Source: Euglena gracilis (taxonomy: Eukaryota; Euglenida; Euglenophyceae; Euglenales). From it: DNA of 64,000 bases. Location of the stretch: assembly GCA_039621445.1 (NCBI GenBank), contig CP154954.1, positions 68,110,714-68,174,713 on the forward strand. The letters are read 5' to 3'. The notes below the pieces were generated by a model, which saw nothing but the letters and a program-made list of their open reading frames with translations, was not told the DNA's origin and searched no databases. A program made the translations under genes and the position numbers. Positions within the stretch are counted from its first letter, which is position 1, and every line of letters starts with the position of its first letter. Positions 1 to 9,917 of the stretch are shown in pieces.

Positions 1-3000
1 GTAGGTAAAACACATCGACTTGTCGGAACGTCCCCAATTCACTCGCCTCCGATGAATGGGGCTCATCCCCATTTTGTTCATTCCAACGTTATTCCTTTCT
101 TCCACACAACACAACCCGAATGAATGAATAAATTCCACCTCGCACACTTGCCCAATAAAAACGTCGGATTTTGTGCCTTGGGTAAATTCGGCAGACTCAA
201 AATTTTCATTGGTCGACCGTTCAACCCATTTTTTATTCTCTTTCCCCAAACAGGCGGAAGAAAAGTGAAAAAATGCACTTTTTTCCACTTGGGAAAAATG
301 AGGGGGTGCAAAATGCGTTTCAACCCTCCCCTCTTCCTTTTCCACCACCTTAAATGGGTCACTTCCAACCACCGTTTCCTTGTCCCAAAAAACAAATCTG
401 GGGTTAGTATTTATCCAAATCCAGAAATCCCTTTCGTCATGGATCATACGTGAGGGGGTACCCTGGGGGACCAAAACCAAACATTCCCCCTTTGGAATAT
501 GCTTTTCCTCCTTCCCGTCAACCTGAAAAATGACCAAATCTGGGACTCGGTATTTTTTATGTGGCGTCCCACCAAAAATGTTTCCACCAAAACGGTGAAA
601 ATGTCATTTGGACCCGGGATGGTGAACTTGCACCAAAAACCCGGACACAAACGGTTTGGCAAACCCTCCACCATTCCCCAAATACAAGTGGGCTTTTTGT
701 AGTCAAAGGGACCACATTGACAAAAATCAAAATTCAAAAAAATCATCCCTTTAAAAAACTCACGGTCCTTCATGAGGCCGTTTCGGGGAATTTTTAATGA
801 AAATTCTGGGGGGTTGTGAAAATTGGGTGATGGAAAGTGTCTTTTTTTGTGTGAGAATCGGCATACTCCAAATTTCTTTCACACATGTTGGGGCCTTGGC
901 CATATTTCGTTTTAGGCACGGATGCAAAAGTCAAGTCCACCCCCCCTCCAGATTATGTTCCCGTAAAAAGCATCAAAACCTTTTGACTTTTGACCCAAAA
1001 ATTCGCTGGACTTTGTCCACAAAAGTGTTTGACTGTGGCGCAAATATTTTCTGAAACAAATTTTGCGCTGGGGGCACATGAACAAAAGTTCTGTCCCTGA
1101 ACCGTTGGCCACCATTTTTTCCTTGGGCAGTTTCCCAACCATTGTCATAAAATTGGTCTTCCCGCCCCCGATGCCTCGTCATCCCCCCCCCATTGGAATG
1201 GATCCCAAAACTGGGTGCGGGGGGAGCTTGATTAGCATCCAGATTTTTTGTCCAACGGTTAGAGGCCTTATTCCCAACCTCACCACAACACTTACACGGT
1301 GCTCTTATTACAAAGGTTGTGTGGTTGTGGTTTGGGAGCGGTGCTTCTTTCACATCTGAAGAATTTTTTGAAAACGCCCCCCTTCTTGAGGATTTCTGAT
1401 GCAATTCTGAGAAAAATTCTCGTTTCGCGTTTTCTGAATGCATTTCGTCACCCCCAACCAAACGGGGGGTCGACTAATTTCAGGGGGGGACACCTGGCTC
1501 TTAAATTCCATCCCCCCTCCGTTTGTTCAAGACATCCATGTGTCATTCCCATGATTTGAGTGGGGGGAAAATGAAAATCGCTGGGGTAAAACAGCAATTT
1601 TTGTCCAAATGACCACCCATTGAGTGAAAGAAGCGAAATTTTGTCCCTTGCCAACTCCTTTCTGATTACTTCTTCGTTTTGGCTTTCATTCCTCCTTTCT
1701 TTGTGACAAATCTGAGGAAATTCCCGTCTTTGCACATGACAGGTGTCCGCATGAGATTTGGCAAAATTCTGAATCGTCAAAAATCTGTCTCGAAATGTTT
1801 CCAATGATCCTCAAAAAACGTTGTTGAGAGTCTGGACAGTTTCGTTGTAAAAATCTGCCAACAAAAAGAAAATTCAGGCCTGTGACCTGAAAATGTGTTT
1901 ATTTTTGCCTCATTTTCCACCATACCCCAGAACGGGGACCAACAAAAATTTAAATCTGGCAACCAAAAACGGTGCCTTTCCCCATCATCCCTACCCCTGC
2001 CCCCATCCCTGTGAGCAAAATTTGCACCAGGACCCACACAGATGGAAATTTTTCATGCGTTTCAACGGGAAATTCCAACACGCTTCGCTGGGGGGCATTC
2101 AAAAGGGGCATTGTTTGCGAGGAGGTTACTTCCAAACTTACGGAAGGAAAATCCACCATTCTGGTGGAAACAAAAAACCAGAGTGAGGGGGGTAAAAACT
2201 GTTGTGCGTTGAGTAATGGGAACGTGCAAAGTGTGGCTTTGCCAACAGATGGTAGAGACCACCTTATGGTGCTCCTCCCCTTTGGGCAAGACCACCACTC
2301 CAGCACTGTTTCCCAAAAAGGCCGCTCCCCCTACCTCTGGGCCTAGGTTGCCCGAGTAGGGAGCGACGGGGGGGGGGGGGAAATTTGAAAATTTTGAAAA
2401 ACCAACCCACTCACCCTCTCTGGGCTTCTCCTTCTCGTTCCTTCAGGTCCCAACCCAGGCCTTCTCGTCACTTCATGTCCCAACCGTGGTCCCAACCCAT
2501 AGCTAAGTCCCAACCCATAGCTCCTGGGTGGGGTACTCGTCGCTGCACTGGGTGCTCCTGGGCCCCCCAGCACCGCCACCACAGCGGTGCGGGGGAGTGG
2601 GCCCCCGGACGCCGGCACCACAGCGACGCCGGGGTTGGGGGTCTCCATTCCCGGGATGTGAAAACAAAATTTGCGGCCAGTGACCTGGGCAGGGGGAAAA
2701 AACTGTCCACGTTGACTTCCTTCCGCAATAAACTGGGACTGTGTCCGTTTGAAAATTCTGAGACCCTGCAATTGAGAAAATCTTCGCTCAGTCCCAATAA
2801 CCAAAGTGGAAATTTCTACAAATCCTTGAATTTTCAGCAAAACTGCCTGAAATGGTGTTTGATTTGAGTTTTCTAAACCCAAAACTGATAATTTCTCGTC
2901 AAAAAGTTCTTGCCTATTGGCGCTGTGGTCCAAAGTTAAATTGGGCTGGAATCCCGCTGAATTTTGATCACTTTTGACCAAGGCGGTTGCTATTTTTGAA

Positions 3001-4000
3001 TCTGGGGGATCTGCAGTTTTTTCCAACTTTGCCAAGGGAAATTGAAAGCATTCTTCGCCCAGCACCTCAAACTGAATTATTTCGTGCACTCTCCTCCTTG
3101 CACGTTCTTTCCAAGGATCTTTGTTTCCCCCCTCCATCTCCATTTCCACAGGGGGGGCTGAAATTTGTGTGAGGGGGACACTTCCCGTTTCTCCTCCACC
3201 AGCCAAAAAGTCTGATCTGTGCCCGCTCCCAGCCTGGGGGGGGGGGGAAAGGTAAAAATTTCCCATACGGAGGATTCCACCCATCTCTGACAAGATTGGC
3301 TGAAAAAAATGTGAAAACCACAGCAAAAATATGTGGCACAAGGGAAAGTTGTCCCGTACGGAGGATATCACCCATCTCCGACCGCTTTGGCTGAAAATCT
3401 GCCAAAGTCACAGGAAATTTCTGTGACGTGGAAAGGGAAAATTCACTTTTTTCACTTGAAAACCGAAAGATCCTTGGGTGAGACAACGCCTGGGTTTTTT
3501 TGTGGGGTAAAATACGTGCCACTTTGTAAATGGGACCCTGCCCCCCACAACAAATCTTGCTCAAAATGCATATGCCGTTGGCAAAAACTGTGGGGAGCCT
3601 TCAGAAAATTCCAGAAAATTCTGGGTCCTCATCGTAATTCTTGCTGAAATTGGCCAAGTTGATTGTCAAAAATATTCTCGGGTCTGAAAATTCAGTGGTA
3701 AACCATGAAAATCTGCTGGGAATTCACCTTTCTGAAAAAACTGTGGTGATGCGACAAGTAAATTTGGCAAGAATGATCTTTCTGAAAAATCTGCAGATGG
3801 AATGTATTGTGGCACCAAAATTTTCCCACATGACACTTCTGAATGCCTACAATTCTTCGGGTTCTTTAGATGCCTTAGGGATGTGGTTGGGGGTTGCATG
3901 CTGACACACCATTGTCGTGTGTTGTATGTGTCCGCCTGCTGGGGTCCACCAGCTTCAATACCGCGCGCTGGGGGACCATTGCAGGGCCCCCCTCCACCAG
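1..4000. other. no recognised gene
   Basis: AT/CAAAA-rich DNA with short open frames on both strands, and duplicated 40-bp ATACGGAGGATTCCACCC units at 3260 and 3357. Only the 2343-3371 open frame stands out. Confidence 0.6.
2343..3371 (-). CDS. unexplained 342-codon open frame
   Basis: The longest non-microsatellite open frame in the window. The first half has mixed, protein-like composition (for example DHSANRQELFDEKLSVLGLE); the second half is Pro/Gly/Arg-rich from GC-rich DNA containing short direct repeats. No domain, signal peptide or splice context was recognised. It may be chance openness. Confidence 0.15.
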   Translation of the reverse strand: MISSVRDNFPLCHIFLLWFSHFFQPILSEMGGILRMGNFYLSPPPQAGSGHRSDFLAGGGETGSVPLTQISAPPVEMEMEGGNKDPWKERARRRVHEIIQFEVLGEECFQFPLAKLEKTADPPDSKIATALVKSDQNSAGFQPNLTLDHSANRQELFDEKLSVLGLENSNQTPFQAVLLKIQGFVEISTLVIGTERRFSQLQGLRIFKRTQSQFIAEGSQRGQFFPPAQVTGRKFCFHIPGMETPNPGVAVVPASGGPLPRTAVVAVLGGPGAPSAATSTPPRSYGLGLSYGLGPRLGHEVTRRPGLGPEGTRRRSPERVSGLVFQNFQISPPPPSLPTRAT

Positions 4001-4009
4001 CTGCAGCTG

Positions 4010-4270
4010 TCAATTTGAACAATGTGCTTGGGGCTTCAACTTCAATCTTTCTTCTTGTCTTTCTTCTTTGTCTTTCTTCTGCTTCAGCTGCCTGGCGGTC
4101 CCCGCCGTGGCCGGAGGATCCGGGTACGACCTCCATGAAAACCTTTTCTTGGTTCGAGTTTTTTGCGGATCCTTCGGCCTCGGCTGTTTGTTGAGGCGGC
4201 CGCCGGGCTTCGAAGCCAAAGTTTTCAATGTTTTCTTTTTTGTCCTTGGACTTTTTCCCTTGATCATTGA
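4010..4270 (-). CDS. candidate exon: lysine/glutamate-rich segment
   Basis: Two overlapping frames are open and highly charged: one with GKSPRTKKKTLKTLASKPGG and KQKKDKEERQEERLKLKPQA before a stop, the other with ENIENFGFEARRPP and EERQRRKTRRKIEVEAPS. A basic cytosolic tail would fit the membrane-protein exon upstream, but no acceptor/donor pair joins them cleanly. Neither frame matches a known family. Confidence 0.25.
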   Translation of the reverse strand, partial: SMIKGKSPRTKKKTLKTLASKPGGRLNKQPRPKDPQKTRTKKRFSWRSYPDPPATAGTARQLKQKKDKEERQEERLKLKPQAHCSN

Positions 4271-4563
4271 AATTCATTTTTTCTCAAATTCTGTATCTTG
4301 CATGCGCAAACAATTTGTTTTTTTTGTAGTATTCACAAGTGCATTTGTGGGATAAGAACCCTGTGTGTGAGATTGGGTTGGAAAATTGGTGGGTTCGAGT
4401 GGGGACTTTCTGAGGCTAATTAGGAATGGAAAATTGGCCGGCCGGTCTTGAAAATTTCAAAGTATTGGCCCTGCAAGGTCAAAAATTGAGTTCAGGCCTT
4501 CAAGCCGAACCATACTAATCTTTTCCCTAGGTTAAACTCGACTGAAAACCAAAAAGTGGTATT

Positions 4564-4980
4564 TCAGTGATTTTCGGCCCCACTCAGGCAAATTTTGGCC
4601 AATTTTTGGATTAGGACCCCTTTACACCCGCCAAAAAACAACACAAACAACAAGACAGCCGGCACAAAAAGCAGGATCTCACCCAAAAGAGTGTGCGAAG
4701 CCCGGATGGGCGCCTCACAAGGTCTTTGTGCTTTCGCCCTCGGTGTCCCTTCCTCCCAGGCCGCTTTTCCTCGAGGGAGCACGACGCCGGCTGCCGCGGC
4801 GACTGCTTCTCCGGGTAGCTCACTTGCCATTTTCTTCACCACAGCATTCTTCATTGAATTCAATTTGAACTTGTAATTTGTAGGTTGCTGATCGTCTGGC
4901 TCGCGCCCGTCGGGCACTTTCCGACACTCCCCCCACGCACTCACAAATACACAGAGCAGAAAAGCCATCAACGACAGCAT
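4564..4980 (-). CDS. candidate exon: signal peptide plus one membrane segment
   Basis: From ATG at 4980 the frame starts MLSLMAFLLCVFVSAWGECR, a convincing cleavable signal peptide with an A/G-x-C site region. A polar lumenal stretch follows, then LLGEILLFVPAVLLFVLFFG, a transmembrane helix, before a possible GTGTAAAG donor near 4622. A splice acceptor (gcgaaacag, about 5023) lies upstream, suitable for spliced-leader addition or an upstream exon. Together this suggests a small secretory-pathway type I membrane protein. No family recognised. Confidence 0.45.
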   Translation of the reverse strand: MLSLMAFLLCVFVSAWGECRKVPDGREPDDQQPTNYKFKLNSMKNAVVKKMASELPGEAVAAAAGVVLPRGKAAWEEGTPRAKAQRPCEAPIRASHTLLGEILLFVPAVLLFVLFFGGCKGVLIQKLAKICLSGAENH

Positions 4981-5146
4981 CGTCTTGTGCCCCGCCCTCG
5001 CGGTCTCTTCCTCCCCCTTCCTGTTTCGCGGGAAAACTCTTCAGGAAAACTTTTTCAACAGCTTACCTTCCCCATTTGCCAGTCGAGCCCATCTCGGGAA
5101 GGTGAGGCATCGGAGCTCTTGGGACAAGAGTGTTCCGACCCCCTGG

Positions 5147-5534
5147 CAGGGTTCGATATAGCGGCAGGTGGGAGGGGTCCGGACCCTCCCCCCACCTAAA
5201 CAGTGGCGCGGTCCGGGTGACCGACTTTCGGCCCGGTGCGAAGCGCCGGGCCAAAAATTTGACATCCAGCGAAATCAAAGCGCAAGCAGGACATAATGTT
5301 TTTTCATCAGGTCAATGGCAGAAAATTACCAAAAACTCCGGCGCAAAGCGCTGGAGGGAAAAAATTGACCTTTTGGGGGGGATCCCGGGTAGCCTCCCCC
5401 CCCCCCCCCGGGGTCGGTCCGGACCCCCCTGGCAGGTGGAGGGGGTGGTCCGGACCCCCCTGCGGGCCGGGGGGGGGGGGTGGGGCGGACACCCCCCACC
5501 TAAATCGTGTACGCCCTCCTTATATCGAACCCTG
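5147..5534. mobile_element. hAT-like MITE, CAGGGTTCGATATA family, copy 1
   Basis: 388 bp. Ends CAGGGTTCGATATA and TATATCGAACCCTG. Flanked by CCCCCTGG and CCCCCTGA (7 of 8). C/G runs, TCCGGACC motifs and a GGTGCGAAGCGCC hairpin lie inside. No coding frame. Confidence 0.85.
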
Positions 5535-6765
5535 CCCCCTGAAGACTGACAGGAGAGGGGGGGGACCCTTTCTGGTCCAGAACGGACACCCCCCTCCTCT
5601 TCCCCGTGCACTCTCCTCAGATTGAACCATCCCTATTGTCCAAATATGGCATGTTGTGAGGAAACCCCAAGACAAATCACAGTGAGTCACAGAAGGTGCC
5701 AAGATACATGGCGACCAACATTCAGTCGTGCTACTGGTTTAAAGGGCAGAACGCATGTGACTTCCCAACAAAAAGTGCACCATTATATCCATCAACATCA
5801 TCACGAAGAAATCACAATTTTTGATTCATGCAAAAAAAAAGAAGCAAATGCTGCCAAAAGAACTGTGGGGGAGGTGTCCCACCGGTCATCTGGCATGTCA
5901 GAGCAGGGGGGAATGCCCCGGAAGTTTTTGCCTCCCCAAAGATTTTTTCTCCCAATTTTTTTATCAGCCACGAAAACTTTTTGCCGTTGTTTTATTTTTG
6001 TGAGTGTGAGAACAAAAAAACCATTACCATTAGAAGCTTTCTCGTGGGGTTCCAACCGGCCGGCTGGAAATAGGTGCTGGCTGGAAAAAAGCTGCTGGAA
6101 ACAAACTGGACCCCCCCCTGGGTACCCCCTGCGGGTGGGGGTCTGGAGGGAGGGGTCCGGCCAGCTGGCACCCTGCAGGGCCCAAAAAACAATGCCCCAA
6201 AAGCCCACATCAACCTCGGTCGGGATTTCTCGGCCAAAAAATTGGCCCAGCCAAAAAACTGAGGTGAACCCCCAGGAAACCCTTCAAAAAATGCCATCTT
6301 GGCCATTTTCGACCAAAATGGCCAAGATTTGGCCATTTTGGTCATTTTGGCCATTCTTGGAAATTTCCTTCATCCTTTCTTCTTTGTTCTCTGCGCATTC
6401 AGCCTTTTCAAAAAAAATGTACTTTTTCAAAAAAAAAAACTCACTTTGCACCTCTTCAACGTTGCAAGTTTCAAGGGGGAAGGAAAGGCAGAAAGAGTGG
6501 TCCGGACCTTGACGTTGCTTGCCAATCCCCCCCCTAGTTGCACTAAGGCTTCTTGTCTATTCATGGCCGGCGCTAACTTCGCTTCTGGCCCATTGTGTGG
6601 TGACTTCCCAATCCCGGGGGGGGGGGGTATTTTCCACTTGAAAAAAAAACCAGTCAGTCACTTTAAAAACCAGTCACCCACTTTCAAGCTGGAGCAACAC
6701 CTAGCTGTCGAAATTCCACTTCATTTGCTGGAAACCTGTTCCATGAAATCTGAGCCGAGCTCCGA

Positions 6766-6994
6766 ATGGAGCCCCTTGGGCTGCTGGACTCACCCCTCGA
6801 AAATATTATAGAAATGCTATTGCCCTCAAACCATGTTGCATTGGACGAAAACCGCTGGCCTTTGTTGAAAAGTTGCAGCGCATGGTGGAACATGGTGGAA
6901 TGGAGGGCAATCCGGCCTGCCCTGCAGCTCCCTCCGGTGGGTCAGACGCCTGCAACACAGGCACAGTCGCTGGGCACCAGTCCTGCTCATCATG
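6766..6994 (+). CDS. candidate first exon, weak F-box-like start
   Basis: ATG followed by MEPLGLLDSPLENIIEMLLP, then RWPLLKSCSAWWNMVEW, and a GTGAGG donor at 6995. The SPLENIIEMLL ... CSAWW spacing recalls an F-box helix pair, but similarity is slight. No downstream exon was found before the microsatellite. Confidence 0.22.
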
Positions 6995-7366
6995 GTGAGG
7001 TAGATGATGGGCACAGCAAGAGAACTGCTTGGCAGGGGGGGGGGGGTTTGCACCAAATTGAAAATTGTCAAAAAAGGATGTTGAGAATAAAAAAAAAATA
7101 ATAAATAAAAAACCCGAAAAAGAGATATATCAGGTCTATTTAAATGTTGTGGCCAGAACTTGAAGTTAGCACTATTTCTGTGGAGCTTTGCAGAGGGTTG
7201 CGCTTCTGATATGGGTCGTTGGTGGTCCCAAAGGTGGTCCCAAAAATGTTCACAAAACGGCAGGCCAAAAAATCTTCTCAATCGGGGACCAAACTGCCAG
7301 CCTGACTTTTTTCAAGTATTATTATTATATGTGTTCTTACGTATATACGTGTGTATATGTGTGTGC

Positions 7367-7367
<1 letters not shown>

Positions 7368-7397
<30 letters not shown>

Positions 7398-8095
7398 TGT
7401 ATGTATGTATGTATGTATGTATGTATGTATGTATGTATGTATGTATGTATGTATGTATGTATGTATGTATGTATGTATGTATGTATGTATGCATACATAC
7501 ATGCATGCATGCATGCATGCATGCATGCATGCATGTATGTATGTATGTATGCATGCATGCATGTATGTATGTATGTATGTATGTATGTATGTATGTATGT
7601 ATGTATGTATGTATGTATGTATGTATGTATGTATGTATGTATGTATGTACGTATGTATGTTTGTATGTATGTATGTATGTATGTATGTATGTATGTATGT
7701 ATGTATGTATGCATGCATGCATGCATGCATGTATGTAGTATGTATGTATGTATGTATGTATGTATGTATGTATGTATGTATGTATGTATGTATGTATGTA
7801 TGTATGTATGTATGTATGTATGTATGTATGTATGTATGTATGTATGTATGTATGTATGTATGTATGTATGTATGTATGTATGTATCTATGTATGTATGTA
7901 TGTATGTGTCTGTCTGTCTGTTTGTCTGTCTGCCTGTCTCTCTGTCTGCCTGTCCATCCATTTGTGTCCGTTCGTCTGTCCATCCGTCCGTCTGTCCTTA
8001 CGTCCGTCCACCTGTCTGTCTGTATGCATGCATGCATATATGATGTATGTATGTGTGTATTGTATGCACGTATGTATCCATGGATGGATGGATGG

Positions 8096-8130
<35 letters not shown>
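7368..8130. repeat. tetranucleotide microsatellite (TATG, then TCTG/TCCG, then TGGA)
   Basis: About 540 bp of TATG repeats with GCATGCAT interruptions, then about 120 bp of TCTG/TCCG and a TGGA tract to 8130. It is open in all frames (MYVC, THIY type translations) and not a gene. Confidence 0.98.
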
Positions 8131-8189
8131 TACACATTCATGCATATGCATGCACACACGCACTTATGCACGCATGTATGTATGTAGAC

Positions 8190-8688
8190 CAGGGGTTTTC
8201 TTAAGGACCCCCCCCCCCCACCCCGGGGGGTCCAGCCTCCGGCTGGCAAAAAGGCTGCTGGCTGGAAATGAGCTGCTGGCTGGACCCCCCCCCCCCGGGG
8301 GGATAGGGGGCTGGAGGGGGCTGGGCTGGGTCGATGAAACACAAAAATTTCTAAAAAAATGACATTTTCGACATTTGATGGATGGAGCTAGATGAATGCT
8401 GGGGGGGGGGGGGTGATGGAGGAAGCTGTGGTGAGGGGAAAAAAATGCAGGGATAGGTAAGCTGGGCAGCCCAGTTGGCTGGCCAGCCTGCGGCCGGCTG
8501 CCCCGGCCTTCGGTCGGCTGGCCCGGCCTCCGGCCGGGCTGGACCCAACTTTATTTCACTCGACCCCCCCCCCCCCCCCCGGGGGCTCCCAGCCCGAATT
8601 TGGGCTGCTGGCTGGATTTGAGCTGCTGGCTGGCTGGACCCCCCCCCCCCCGGGGGATGGGGTACCCTCCAGCTTAAGAAAACCCCTG
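8190..8688. mobile_element. hAT-like MITE, CAGGGGTTTTCTTAAG family, copy 1
   Basis: 499 bp. Ends CAGGGGTTTTCTTAAG and CTTAAGAAAACCCCTG are a 16-bp perfect inverted repeat. Flanked by ATGTAGAC and GTGTAGAC (7 of 8). Repeated GCTGGCTGGA units and C/G runs inside. Confidence 0.9.
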
Positions 8689-9852
8689 GTGTAGACACAT
8701 CTATATGGCACTGGGGGGGGCACAATAGAGTGATCGGGGGGGGGTCGTATGGGGGCGACACGGGGCGCACTTTTCGACTTTTTGGTCCTGCAGCGCCCCA
8801 GAGCCGCACTGGATCTGTGCGACTTCCGAATTGAACCCCCGGGGGGTCGGGTAAATAATTGCATGCCCCCCCCCCCCAGGGGCCGAGTGATCCGGGGGGT
8901 TGGATCACTGAGGAGGGGGGTCGTATGGGCGGGAGCTGGATCTCCCTTTCCCGGAAATAAAGGTTTATTTTTGGGAATAAGGTGAGGGTTCCGGACGGAT
9001 ATCCAGAGGGTCCCTATTTTGGGGAATTTGTGAATCAGTTCAGCCCCATTTCGGACTGAGATAAGCTGAATTTAGCCACACTTGGGGGGTATTTGAGGGG
9101 GAAATGGGACCAAAAATCTCCCAAATGGGGACCTAATTTCTGGCCGAACTTTGTCCTGAAAAAGCACCCGTTTTGTGGCGTCCAACCTCTAACCCTAACC
9201 TCTGCATACACTGCCATATACTCAGCAGTGCCCCAAATGGCCCAAAGCGCGGCCAAAAAAAATAGTAATTCCTCCCAAAGGCGTCTGAGGTGCTTCTCAT
9301 AAAAACGGCATGGAACAAAAAGTTGTCGAAAATACCAGAAATGGCAGAAAATGGCCAAAAGTGACAAATTCTGGCCTATTTTGGGCCTTTCCTTGACCAC
9401 GTTTGAACTTGAAATTTCCAATTCTTTGCCACATTTGATATTTCAAAGTTTTTCAAGCAATTTCTCTTTCTAATGTCAACTGCGAATTTTCATCAAATCA
9501 GGGGCACCAGCCCAAATTGACTGATGCTTTCCCCCAATGGGACTGGATTGATTCCGCTTGATGGTATTGCTATGGGGCCGCTGTATAAAGTCTATGCCAC
9601 TTAAGCAGACACTGCACAATGTCTCATCATTCTCCCATTCTGTTGCTCTCACCTCCAAAGGAAGAAGATTCCGTATGCCCAATTCGTGTTGATGGCAGGC
9701 AGGGGGTCTGCTTTGGTTTAAGGGTACAATGTATGGGGGGTTAAAATAGACCCCCAAAACATATTCTTTCTGGTCCTGGACGCCAACCATCCTCATTTCC
9801 CTTGATGCAATTTGTTCTTCGCACTCGCAAGCTCAACAGCAGATGCCTTTGT

Positions 9853-9917
9853 TTAAGCGTTGGGGTCATCGTCTTTCTCGATTACTTTGGTGATTACACC
9901 GACCGCAATCGTCTTCC
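9853..9917 (-). CDS. eRF3 exon 18: C terminus and stop
   Basis: After ttttgcag the exon codes [20 protein letters not shown], alanine and a TAA stop at 9853-9855. KTIAVGxVxKV is the usual end of eRF3 proteins. The DDDPNA tail is an extra acidic tip. Sequence below 9853 is presumably 3' untranslated; no AATAAA-type signal was recognised. Confidence 0.97.

Noticed and set aside
4010-4277. Ribosomal-protein or histone-like basic tail
   Set aside because: The K/R/E richness comes from AAGAAAGAC repeats and two frames look equally plausible; no family motif is present.
5622-6512. 296-codon plus-strand open frame
   Set aside because: It runs across GCTGGCTGGA MITE-like fragments and TTTGGCCATTTTGG repeats; composition is uneven and no splice or domain support exists.
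7160-8362. Long open frames of MYVC, THIY and similar repeats on both strands
   Set aside because: They are translations of the TATG/TCTG/TGGA microsatellite, which is open in every frame.
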